From Trichomonas vaginalis G3 (Eukaryota; Parabasalia; Trichomonadida; Trichomonadidae), in NCBI RefSeq assembly GCF_026262505.1, contig NC_067207.1, positions 19,622,082 to 19,686,081 of the forward strand: DNA of 64,000 nucleotides, written 5' to 3'. A program made the translations under genes and the position numbers. Positions 38,479 through 50,200 of the stretch are shown here, one piece after another (positions within the stretch are counted from its first letter, which is position 1; the number at the start of each line of letters is the position of its first letter). The notes under the pieces were generated by a model. That model was not told the DNA's origin and searched no databases. It saw only the letters and a program-made list of their open reading frames with translations.

Positions 38479-38536
38479 TAGAAAAGTGACAACTTTACGT
38501 GTCACAAATAGAAAAAGTGACATTTTATTCGTAATA
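38479..38536. repeat. probable end of an rve-integrase mobile element
   Basis: GAAAAGTGACA and GAAAAAGTGACA flank an internal inverted pair GTGACA...TGTCAC (38485-38504). The same motif family lies at the ends of the Polinton and of the outer DNA transposon. The exact terminus and target-site duplication cannot be fixed because the other end is outside the window. Confidence 0.4.
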
Positions 38537-39658
38537 TTAAAATGAATCATCATAATCTTCTTCATAAGGGTCTTCATAATCTTCTTGATATTCTTCTTCA
38601 TAATTTACTTCGTATTCTTCTTCTTCATTACTATCTTCTTCTATTTCAACCGGATTCGCCTTATTTTCTTCTTCTTCAACTTCCTCGCCTTCTTTTTCCC
38701 ATTCATCTTCTTCGATTCCTTGGAGCTCTGGCATCTCATTGGCCATAATTGAACCTGGAAGAAAATCTTGAGAGACTCCATCCACAATCCATTTTGCCGG
38801 CATTCCCCTCTTCCAAATTGGAAGTTTCTTCCACATTTCAGATGGGCTATAGTGAATTTTTTTTCCATTCACATAATGAGTTGGTAATGCTAGATGAGGT
38901 TTAGCATTATAGTACTCAACCCATTGTTGAATCTTTGCCCATGACAACTCTCTGCTCTCTATGTTAGGCCACAAGCGCTCGATTTTCCCATTTTGGTATG
39001 GGCAATGGGGGACAATATATACATTATTGATCCCCGAACCCTCATAGCTTTTAGGAACTCGCCTTTATTCTCGCCGCCATTATCGGACCAAATTGTATGT
39101 GGTGGTCCATAACGGGCTATTGCTCTCTTAATTACTTTCACTGTTTGGCTAGCATGTTTTGACGAAAGATGCTGCCATTCTATGATGAGCCTTGTGCAGT
39201 CATCAATCACAGCATAAAGAATCTGACTTCTCTTTTTGCCAAGAAAGTGGATATCAACGTGCCATATTTGGTTAGGAAAGGCAGCTAAGTATCTTGTCTT
39301 TCCTTTTGGCCGATAGGGTCCCCTTGGACGTGCCAAGCCTAGCTCTCTAAAAGCTCTTTCTACCATATGTCTTGAGGGGGGATGTGGAAGAGGGTTTGTA
39401 AGATATTTAATGTTCCTCAGCTCAGATGGAAATGATAATGGAGACTCTTCAATCATAAGTCCGGAAGGAATTGTGGAAGAAATTTGATTCAGGGGCTTAA
39501 AACGTTCAATAGCGGAGAACCATGCTTGGGTAGGCGTTGGCTGTGGAACAATACCCGTCTTCATGTCCAAAAATGCCTCAAAATGAGATTTGGCATATTC
39601 GATATCTTTATTTATTTGGTTATAGGCGGAGATTATTCCAAGATGGGTGAGGCTGAGG
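38537..39658 (-). pseudogene. rve (DDE) integrase of a second mobile element, interrupted, 5' side runs into the 30-bp array
   Basis: Catalytic-core motifs are readable: IWHVDIHFL and YAVIDDCTRLIIEW (first Asp region), RYGPPHTIWSDNGGENKGEF (second Asp region), and a YNAKPHLALP segment after the place of the Glu. The N-terminal part has a helical HxRxxERAFRELG-like region before the core; the C-terminal ~60 residues are almost pure Glu/Asp/Tyr. This differs from the Polinton integrase at 26458 and looks like a stand-alone integrase transposon (Ginger- or Polinton-integrase-like). It appears broken, about one break in the core, and its upstream part merges into the tandem array, where this strand has almost no ATG. 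Confidence 0.7.
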
Positions 39659-40140
39659 CTGAGTATTGGCAGAGAGCTGTTGCTGTGGGGGAGTGTTGGC
39701 AGAGAGTTGTTGCTGTGCCGAGGTGTTGGCAGAGAGTTGGCGTTGAAGAGGAGTGTTGGCAGAGAGTTGTTGCTGTGGAAGAGAGTTGGCAGAGAGCTGG
39801 CGTTGTGTCTGGGTGTTGGCAGAGAGTTGTTGCTGTGCCGAGGTGTTGGCAGAGAGTTGGCGTTGAAGAGGAGTGTTGGCAGAGAGTTGTTGCTGTGGAA
39901 GAGAGTTGGCAGAGAGCTGGCGTTGTGTCTGGGTGTTGGCAGAGAGTTGTTGCTGTGCCGAGGTGTTGGCAGAGAGCTGGCGTTGAAGATGAGTGTTGGC
40001 AGAGAGCTGGCGTTGAAGATGAGTGTTGGCAGAGAGTTGGCGTTGAAGAGGAGTGTTGGCAGAGAGTTGTTGCTGTGGAAGAGAGTTGGCAGAGAGCTGG
40101 CGTTGTGGGGAGTGTTGGCAGAGAGTTGTTGCTGTGCCAA

Positions 40141-41280
40141 GGTGTTGGCAGAGAGTTGTTGCTGTGCCGAAGTGTTGGCAGATAGCTGGCGTTGAAGATG
40201 AGTGTTGGCAGAGAGTTGGCGTTGAAGAGGAGTGTTGGCAGAGAGTTGTTGCTGTGGAAGAGAGTTGGCAGAGAGCTGGCGTTGTGTCTGGGTGTTGGCA
40301 GAGAGTTGTTGCTGTGCCAAGGTGTTGGCAGAGAGTTGTTGCTGTGCCGAGGTGTTGGCAGATAGCTGGCGTTGAAGATGAGTGTTGGCAGAGAGTTGGC
40401 GTTGAAGAGGAGTGTTGGCAGAGAGTTGTTGCTGTGGAAGAGAGTTGGCAGAGAGCTGGCGTTGTGTCTGGGTGTTGGCAGAGAGTTGTTGCTGTGCCGA
40501 GGTGTTGGCAGAGAGCTGGCGTTGAAGATGAGTGTTGGCAGAGAGCTGGCGTTGAAGATGAGTGTTGGCAGAGAGTTGGCGTTGAAGAGGAGTGTTGGCA
40601 GAGAGTTGTTGCTGTGGAAGAGAGTTGGCAGAGAGCTGGCGTTGTGGGGGAGTGTTGGCAGAGAGTTGTTGCTGTGCCAAGGTGTTGGCAGAGAGTTGTT
40701 GCTGTGCCGAAGTGTTGGCAGATAGCTGGCGTTGAAGATGAGTGTTGGCAGAGAGTTGGCGTTGAAGAGGAGTGTTGGCAGAGAGTTGTTGCTGTGGAAG
40801 AGAGTTGGCAGAGAGCTGGCGTTGTGTCTGGGTGTTGGCAGAGAGTTGTTGCTGTGCCGAGGTGTTGGCAGAGAGCTGGCGTTGAAGATGAGTGTTGGCA
40901 GAGAGCTGGCGTTGAAGATGAGTGTTGGCAGAGAGTTGGCGTTGAAGAGGAGTGTTGGCAGAGAGTTGTTGCTGTGGAAGAGAGTTGGCAGAGAGCTGGC
41001 GTTGTGGGGGAGTGTTGGCAGAGAGTTGTTGCTGTGCCAAGGTGTTGGCAGAGAGTTGTTGCTGTGCCGAGGTGTTGGCAGATAGCTGGCGTTGAAGATG
41101 AGTGTTGGCAGAGAGTTGGCGTTGAAGAGGAGTGTTGGCAGAGAGTTGTTGCTGTGGAAGAGAGTTGGCAGAGAGCTGGCGTTGTGGGGGAGTGTTGGCA
41201 GAGAGTTGTTGCTGTGCCAAGGTGTTGGCAGAGAGTTGTTGCTGTGCCGAAGTGTTGGCAGATAGCTGGCGCTGAAGAGG
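40141..41280. repeat. higher-order repeat, 360/180 bp
   Basis: The marker variant GGCAGATAGCTGG occurs with the GATAG at 40181, 40361, 40721, 41081 and 41261, that is spacings of 180, 360, 360 and 180 bp (6 and 12 units). Confidence 0.75.
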
Positions 41281-44200
41281 GGTGTTGGCAGAGAACTGGC
41301 GTTGAAGATGAGTGTTGGCAGAGAGCTGGCGTTGTGTCTGGGTGTTGGCACAGAGTTGTTGCTGTGCCTAGGTGTTGGCAGAGAGCTGGCGTTGAAGATG
41401 AGTGTTGGCAGAGAGTTGGCGTTGAAGATGAGTGTTGGCAGAGAGTTGGCGTTGAAGAGGAGTGTTGGCAGAGAGTTGTTGCTGTGGAAGAGAGTTGGCA
41501 GAGAGTTGTTGCTGTGGAAGAGAGTTGGTAGAGAGCTGGCGTTGTGGGGGAGTGTTGGCAGAGAGCTGGCGTTGTGTCTGGGTGTTGGCAGAGAGTTGTT
41601 GCTGTGGAAGAGAGTTGGCAGAGAGCTGGCGTTGTGTCTGGGTGTTGGCAGAGAGTTGTTGCTGTGGAAGAGAGTTGTCAGAGAGCTGGAGTTATGTCTG
41701 GGTGTTGGCAGAGAGTTGTTGCTGTGCCGAGGTGTTGGCAGAGAGCTGGCGTTGTGTCTGAGTGTTGGCAGAGAGTTGTTGCTGTGCTGAGGTGTTGGCA
41801 GAGAGCTGGCGTTGAAGATGAGTGTTGGCAGAGAGTTGGCGTTGAAGAGGAGTGTTGGCAGAGAGTTGTTGCTGTGGAAGAGAGTTGGCAGAGAGTTGTT
41901 GCTGTGGAAGAGAGTTGGCAGAGAGCTGGCGTTGTGGGGGAGTGTTGGCAGAGAGTTGTTGCTGTGCCAAGGTGTTGGCAGAGAGTTGTTGCTGTGCCGA
42001 AGTGTTGGCAGATAGCTGGTGCTGAAGAGGGGTGTTGGCAGAGAACTGGCGTTGTGTCTGGGTGTTGGCAGAGAACTGGCGTTGTGTCTGGGTGTTGGCA
42101 GAGAGCTGGCGTTGTGTCTGGGTGTTGGCACAGAGTTGTTGCTGTGCCTAGGTGTTGGCAGAGAGCTGGCGTTGAAGATGAGTGTTGGCAGAGAGTTGGC
42201 GTTGAAGATGAGTGTTGGCAGAGAGTTGGCGTTGAAGAAGAGTGTTGGCAGAGAGTTGTTGCTGTGGAAGAGAGTTGGCAGAGAGTTGTTGCTGTGGAAG
42301 AGAGTTGGCAGAGAGCTGGCGTTGTGGGGGAGTGTTGGCAGAGAGTTGTTGCTGTGCCAAGGTGTTGGCAGAGAGTTGTTGCTGTGCCGAAGTGTTGGCA
42401 GATAGCTGGCGCTGAAGAGGGGTGTTGGCAGAGAACTGGCGTTGAAGATGAGTGTTGGCAGAGAACTGGCGTTGTGTCTGGGTGTTGGCACAGAGTTGTT
42501 GCTGTGCCGAGGTGTTGGCAGAGAGCTGGCGTTGAAGATGAGTGTTGGCAGAGAGCTGGCGTTGTGTCTGGGTGTTGGCAGAGAGTTGTTGCTGTGGAAG
42601 AGAGTTGGCAGAGAGCTGGCGTTGTGGGGGAGTGTTGGCAGAGAGCTGGCGTTGAAGATGAGTGTTGGCAGAGAGCTGGCGTTGAAGATGAGTGTTGGCA
42701 GAGAGTTGGCGTTGAAGAGGAGTGTTGGCAGAGAGTTGTTGCTGTGGAAGAGAGTTGGCAGAGAGTTGTTGCTGTGGAAGAGAGTTGGCAGAGAGCTGGC
42801 GTTGTGGGGGAGTGTTGGCAGAGAGTTGTTGCTGTGCCAAGGTGTTGGCAGAGAGTTGTTGCTGTGCCGAAGTGTTGGCAGATAGCTGGCGCTGAAGAGG
42901 GTTGTTGGCAGAGAACTGGCGTTGAAGATGAGTGTTGGCAGAGAACTGGCGTTGTGTCTGGGTGTTGGCAGAGAGCTGGCGTTGTGTCTGGGTGTTGGCA
43001 CAGAGTTGTTGCTGTGCCTAGGTGTTGGCAGAGAGCTGGCGTTGAAGATGAGTGTTGGCAGAGAGTTGGCGTTGAAGATGAGTGTTGGCAGAGAGTTGGC
43101 GTTGAAGAGGAGTGTTGGCAGAGAGTTGTTGCTGTGGAAGAGAGTTGGCAGAGAGTTGTTGCTGTGGAAGAGAGTTGGTAGAGAGCTGGCGTTGTGGGGG
43201 AGTGTTGGCAGAGAGTTGTTGCTGTGCCGAAGTGTTGGCAGATAGCTGGCGCTGAAGAGGGGTGTTGGCAGAGAACTGGCGTTGAAGATGAGTGTTGGCA
43301 GAGAACTGGCGTTGTGTCTGGGTGTTGGCACAGAGTTGTTGCTGTGCCGAGGTGTTGGCAGAGAGCTGGCGTTGAAGATGAGTGTTGGCAGAGAGCTGGC
43401 GTTGTGTCTGGGTGTTGGCAGAGAGTTGTTGCTGTGGAAGAGAGTTGGCAGAGAGCTGGCGTTGTGGGGGAGTGTTGGCAGAGAGTTGTTGCTGTGCCAA
43501 GGTGTTGGCAGAGAGCTGGCGTTGAAGATGAGTGTTGGCAGAGAGCTGGCGTTGAAGATGAGTGTTGGCAGAGAGTTGGCGTTGAAGAGGAGTGTTGGCA
43601 GAGAGTTGTTGCTGTGGAAGAGAGTTGGCAGAGAGCTGGCGTTGTGGGGGAGTGTTGGCAGAGAGTTGTTGCTGTGCCAAGGTGTTGGCAGAGAGTTGTT
43701 GCTGTGCCGAAGTGTTGGCAGATAGCTGGCGCTGAAGAGGGGTGTTGGCAGAGAACTGGCGTTGAAGATGAGTGTTGGCAGAGAGTTGTTGCTGTGGAAG
43801 AGAGTTGGCAGAGAGCTGGCGTTGTGTCTGGGTGTTGGCACAGAGTTGTTGCTGTGCCTAGGTGTTGGCAGAGAGCTGGCGTTGAAGATGAGTGTTGGCA
43901 GAGAGTTGGCGTTGAAGATGAGTGTTGGCAGAGAGTTGGCGTTGAAGAGGAGTGTTGGCAGAGAGTTGTTGCTGTGGAAGAGAGTTGGCAGAGAGTTGTT
44001 GCTGTGGAAGAGAGTTGGCAGAGAGCTGGCGTTGTGGGGGAGTGTTGGCAGAGAGTTGTTGCTGTGCCAAGGTGTTGGCAGAGAGTTGTTGCTGTGCCGA
44101 AGTGTTGGCAGATAGCTGGCGCTGAAGAGGGGTGTTGGCAGAGAACTGGCGTTGAAGATGAGTGTTGGCAGAGAACTGGCGTTGTGTCTGGTGTTGGCAC

Positions 44201-47200
44201 AGAGTTGTTGCTGTGCCTAGGTGTTGGCAGAGAGCTGGCGTTGAAGATGAGTGTTGGCAGAGAGCTGCGTTGAAGAGGAGTGTTGGCAGAGAGTTGTTGC
44301 TGTGGAAGAGAGTTGGCAGAGAGCTGGCGTTGTGGGGAGTGTTGGCAGAGAGTTGTTGCTGTGCCAAGGTGTTGGCAGAGAGCTGGCGTTGAAGATGAGT
44401 GTTGGCAGAGAGCTGGCGTTGTGTCTGGGTGTTGGCAGAGAGCTGGAGTTGTGTCTGAGTGTTGGCAGAGAGTTGTTGCTGTGGAAGAGAGTTGGCAGAG
44501 AGCTGGCGTTGTGTCTGAGTGTTGGCAGAGAGTTGTTGCTGTGCTGAGGTGTTGGCAGAGAGCTGGCGTTGAAGATGAGTGTTGGCAGAGAGTTGGCGTT
44601 GAAGAGGAGTGTTGGCAGAGAGTTGTTGCTGTGGAAGAGAGTTGGCAGAGAGTTGTTGCTGTGGAAGAGAGTTGCAGAGAGCTGGCGTTGTGGGGGAGTG
44701 TTGGCAGAGAGTTGTTGCTGTGCCAAGGTGTTGGCAGAGAGTTGTTGCTGTGCCGAAGTTTGGCAGATAGCTGGTGCTGAAGAGGGGTGTTGGCAGAGAA
44801 CTGGCGTTGTGTCTGGGTGTTGGCAGAGAACTGGCGTTGTCTGGGTGTTGGCAGAGAGCTGGCGTTGTGTCTGGGTGTTGGCACAGAGTTGTTGCTGTGC
44901 CTAGGTGTTGGCAGAGAGCTGGCGTTGAAGATGAGTGTTGGCAGAGAGTTGGCGTTGAAGATGAGTGTGGCAGAGAGTTGGCGTTGAAGAAGAGTGTTGG
45001 CAGAGAGTTGTTGCTGTGGAAGAGAGTTGCAGAGAGTTGTTGCTGTGGAAGAGAGTTGGCAGAGAGCTGGCGTTGTGGGGGAGTGTTGGCAGAGAGTTGT
45101 TGCTGTGCCAAGGTGTTGCAGAGAGTTGTTGCTGTGCCGAAGTGTTGGCAGATAGCTGGCGCTGAAGAGGGGTGTTGGCAGAGAACTGGTGTTGAAGATG
45201 AGTGTTGGCAGAGAACTGGCGTTGTGTCTGGGTGTTGGCACAGAGTTGTTGCTGTGCCGAGGTGTTGGCAGAGAGCTGGCGTTGAAGATGAGTGTTGGCA
45301 GAGAGCTGGCGCTGTGTCTGGGTGTTGGCAGAGAGCTGTCGTTGTGGAAGAGAGTTGGCAGAGAGCTGGCGTTGTGGGGGAGTGTTGGCAGAGAGCTGGC
45401 GTTGAAGATGAGTGTTGGCAGAGAGCTGGCGTTGAAGATGAGTGTTGCAGAGAGTTGGCGTTGAAGAGAGTGTTGGCAGAGAGTTGTTGCTGTGGAAGAG
45501 AGTTGGCAGAGAGTTGTTGCTGTGGAAGAGAGTTGGCAGAGAGCTGGCGTTGTGGGGAGTGTTGGCAGAGAGTTGTTGCTGTGCCAAGGTGTTGGCAGAG
45601 AGTTGTTGCTGTGCCGAAGTGTTGGCAGATAGCTGGCGCTGAAGAGGGGTGTTGGCAGAGAACTGGCGTTGAAGATGAGTGTTGGCAGAGAATGGCGTTG
45701 TGTCTGGGTGTTGGCAGAGAGCTGGCGTTGTGTCTGGGTGTTGGCACAGAGTTGTTGCTGTGCCTAGGTGTTGGCAGAGAGCTGGCGTTGAAGATGAGTG
45801 TTGGCAGAGAGTTGGCGTTGAAGATGAGTGTTGGCAGAGAGCTGGCGTTGTGGGGGAGTGTTGGCAGAGAGTTGTTGCTGTGCCAAGGTGTTGGCAGAGA
45901 GTTGTTGCTGTGCCGAAGTGTTGGCAGATAGCTGGCGCTGAAGAGGGGTGTTGGCAAAGAACTGGTGTTGAAGATGAGTGTTGCAGAGAATGGAGTTGTG
46001 TCTGGGTGTTGGCACAGAGTTGTTGCTGTGCCGAGGTGTTGGCAAGAGCTGGCGTTGAAGATGAGTGTTGGCAGAGAGCTGGCGTTGTGTCTGGGTGTTG
46101 GCAGAGAGTTGTTGCTGTGGAAGAGAGTTGGCAGAGAGCTGGCGTTGTGGGAGTGTTGGCAGAGAGTTGTTGCTGTGCAAGGTGTGGCAGAGAGCTGGCG
46201 TTGAAGATGAGTGTTGGCAGAGAGCTGGCGTTGAAGATGAGTGTTGGCAGAGAGTTGGCGTTGAAGAGGAGTGTTGGCAGAGAGTTGTTGCTGTGGAAGA
46301 GAGTTGGCAGAGAGTTGTTGCTGTGAAGAGAGTTGCAGAGAGCTGGCGTTGTGGGGAGTGTTGGCAGAGAGTTGTTGCTGTGCCAAGGTGTTGGCAGAGA
46401 GTTGTTGCTGTGCCGAAGTGTTGGCAGATAGCTGGCGCTGAAGAGGGTGTTGGCAGAGAACTGGTGTTGAAGATGAGTGTTGGCAGAGAACTGGCGTTGT
46501 GTCTGGGTGTTGGCAGAGAGCTGGCGTTGTGTCTGGGTGTTGGCACAGAGTTGTTGCTGTGCCTAGGTGTTGGCAGAGAGCTGGCGTTGAAGATGAGTGT
46601 TGGCAGAGAGTTGGCGTTGAAGATGAGTGTTGGCAGAGAGTTGGCGTTGAAGAAGAGTGTTGGCAGAGAGTTGTTGCTGTGGAAGAGAGTTGGCAGAGAG
46701 CTGTTGCTGTGCCGAAGTGTTGGCAGATAGCTGGCGCTGAAGAGGGTTGTTGGCAGAGAACTGGCGTTGAAGATGAGTGTTGGCAGAGAACTGGCGTTGT
46801 GTCTGGGTGTTGGCACAGAGTTGTTGCTGTGCCTAGGTGTTGGCAGAGAGCTGGCGTTGAAGATGAGTGTTGGCAGAGAGCTGGCGTTGAAGAGGAGTGT
46901 TGGCAGAGAGTTGTTGCTGTGGAAGAGTGTTGGCAGAGAGTTGTTGCTGTGGAAGAGAGTTGGCAGAGAGCTGGCGTTGTGGGGGAGTGTTGGCAGAGAG
47001 CTGGAGTTGTGTCTGAGTGTTGGCAGAGAGTTGTTGCTGTGGAAGAGAGTTGGCAGAGAGCTGGCGTTGTGTCTGAGTGTTGGCAGAGAGCTGGAGTTGT
47101 GTCTGGGTGTTGGCAGAGAATTGTTGATGTGGAAGCGAGTGGCAGAGAGCTGGCGTTGTGTCTGGGTGTTGGCAGAGAGTTGTTGCTGTGGAAGAGAGTT

Positions 47201-50200
47201 GGCAGAGAGCTGGCGTTGTGTCTGAGTGTTGGCAGAGAGCTGGAGTTATGTCTGGGTGTTGGCAGAGAGCTGGAGTTGTGTCTGAGTGTTGGCAGAGAGC
47301 TGGAGTTGTGTCTGAGTGTTGGCAGAGAGTTGTTGCTTGTGCCGAGGTGTTGGCAGAGAGCTGGCGTTGAAGATGAGTGTTGGCAGAGAGTTGGCGTTGA
47401 AGAGGAGTGTTGACAGAGAGTTGTTGCTGTGGAAGAGTGTTGGCAGAGAGTTGTGTGTGGAAGAGTTGGCAGAGAGCTGGCGTTGTGGGGGAGTGTTGGC
47501 AGAGAGCTGGAGTTGTGGGGGAGTGTTGGCAGAGAGTTGTTGCTGTGCCAAGGTGTTGGCAGAGAGCTGGCGTTGAAGATGAGTGTTGGCAGAGAGCTGG
47601 CGTTGTGTCTGGGTGTTGGCAGAGAGCTGGAGTTGTGTCTGAGTGTTGGCAGAGAGTTGTTGCTGTGGAAGAGAGTTGGCAGAGAGCTGGCGTTGTGTCT
47701 GGGTGTTGGCAGAGAGCTGGAGTTGTGTCTGGGTGTTGGCAGAGAATTGTTGATGTGGAAGAGAGTTGGCAGAGAGCTGGAGTTGTGTCTGAGTGTTGGC
47801 AGAGAGTTGTTGCTGTGCCGAGGTGTTGGCAGAGAGCTGGCGTTGTGGGGGAGTGTTGGCAGAGAGTTGTTGCTGTGCCAAGGTGTTGGCAGAGAGTTGT
47901 TGCTGTGCCGAAGTGTTGGCAGATAGCTGGCGTTGTGTCTGGGTGTTGGCAGAGAGCTGGAGTTGTGTCTGGGTGTTGGCAGAGAATTGTTGATGTGGAA
48001 GAGAGTTGGCAGAGAGCTGGCGTTGTGTCTGGGTGTTGGCAGAGAGCTGGAGTTGTGTCTGAGTGTTGGCAGAGAGTTGTTGCTGTGGAAGAGAGTTGGC
48101 AGAGAGCTGGCGTTGTGTCTGAGTGTTGGCAGAGAGCTGGAGTTATGTCTGGGTGTTGGCAGAGAGTTGTTGCTGTGCCGAGGTGTTGGCAGAGAGCTGG
48201 CGTTGAAGATGAGTGTTGGCAGAGAGTTGGCGTTTAAGATGAGTGTTGGCAGAGAGTTGTTGCTGTGGAAGAGAGTTGGCAGAGAGCTGGAGTTGTGTCT
48301 GGGTGTTGGCAGAGAGCTGGCGTTGAAGAGGAGTGTTGGCAGAGAGTTGTTGCTGTGGAAGAGAGTTGGCAGAGAGCTGGAGTTGTGTCTGAGTGTTGGA
48401 AGAGAGCTGGCGTTGTGTCTGGGTGTTGGCAGAGAGTTGTTGCTGTGCCTAGGTGTTGGCAGAGAGCTGGCGTTGAAGATGAGTGTTGGCAGAGAGTTGG
48501 CGTTGAAGAGGAGTGTTGGCAGAGAGTTGTTGCTGTGGAAGAGAGTTGGCAGAGAGCTGGAGTTGAAGATGAGTGTTGGCAGAGAGCTGGCGTTGTGTCT
48601 GGGTGTTGGCAGAGAGCTGGCGTTGAAGATGAGTGTTGGCAGAGAGCTGGAGTTGTGTCTGGGTGTTGGCAGAGAGCTGGCGTTGTGTCTGGGTGTTAGC
48701 AGAGAGCTGGAGTTGTGTCTGAGTGTTGGCAGAGAGTTGTTGCTGTGGAAGAGAGTTGGCAGAGAGCTGGCGTTGTGTCTGGGTGTTGGCAGAGAGCTGG
48801 AGTTGTGTCTGAGTGTTGGCAGAGAGTTGTTGCTGTGGAAGAGAGTTGCAGAGAGCTGGCGTTGTGTCTGGGTGTTGGCAGAGAGTTGTTGCTGTGGAAG
48901 AGAGTTGGCAGAGAGCTGGCGTTGTGTCTGGGTGTTGGCAGAGAGCTGGAGTTGTGTCTGAGTGTTGGCAGAGAGTTGTTGCTGTGGAAGAGAGTTGACA
49001 GAGAGATGGCGTTGTGTCTGGGTGTTGGCAGAGAGCTGGAGTTGTGTCTGGGTGTTGGCACAGAGTTGTTGCTGTGCCGAGGTGTTGGCAGAGAGCTGGC
49101 GTTGAAGATGAGTGTTGGCAGAGAGCTGGCGTTGTGTCTGGGTGTTGGCAGAGAGTTGTTGCTGTGGAAGAGAGTTGGCAGAGAGCTGGCGTTGTGGGGG
49201 AGTGTTGGCAGAGAGTTGTTGCTGTGCCAAGGTGTTGGCAGAGAGCTGGCGTTGAAGATGAGTGTTGGCAGAGAGCTGGCGTTGAAGATGAGTGTTGGCA
49301 GAGAGTTGGCGTTGAAGAGGAGTGTTGGCAGAGAGTTGTTGCTTTGCCAAGGTGTTGGCAGAGAGTTGTTGCTGTGCCAAGGTGTTGGCAGAGAGTTGTT
49401 GCTGTGCCGAAGTGTTGGCAGATAGCTGGCGCTGAAGAGGGGTGTTGGCAGAGAACTGGCGTTGAAGATGAGTGTTGGCAGAGAACTGGCGTTGTGTCTG
49501 GGTGTTGGCAGAGAGCTGGCGTTGTGTCTGGGTGTTGGCACAGAGTTGTTGCTGTGCCTAGGTGTTGGCAGAGAGCTGGCGTTGAAGATGAGTGTTGGCA
49601 GAGAGTTGGCGTTGAAGATGAGTGTTGGCAGAGAGCTGGCGTTGTGTCTGGGTGTTGGCAGAGAGCTGGCGTTGTGTCTTGGTGTTGGCAGAGAGTTGTT
49701 GCTGTGGAAGAGAGTTGGCAGAGAGCTGGCGTTGTGGGGGAGTGTTGGCAGAGAGTTGTTGCTGTGCCAAGGTGTTGGCAGAGAGCTGGCGTTGAAGATG
49801 AGTGTTGGCAGAGAGCTGGCGTTGAAGATGAGTGTTGGCAGAGAGTTGGCGTTGAAGAGGAGTGTTGGCAGAGAGTTGTTGCTGTGCCAAGGTGTTGGCA
49901 GAGAGTTGTTGCTGTGCCAAGGTGTTGGCAGAGAGTTGTTGCTGTGCCGAAGTGTTGGCAGATAGCTGGCGCTGAAGAGGGGTGTTGGCAGAGAACTGGC
50001 GTTGTGTCTGGGTGTTGGCAGAGAGCTGGCGTTGTGTCTGGGTGTTGGCACAGAGTTGTTGCTGTGCCTAGGTGTTGGCAGAGAGCTGGCGTTGAAGATG
50101 AGTGTTGGCAGAGAGTTGGCGTTGAAGATGAGTGTTGGCAGAGAGCTGGCGTTGTGTCTGGGTGTTGGCAGAGAGTTGTTGCTGTGGAAGAGAGTTGGCA

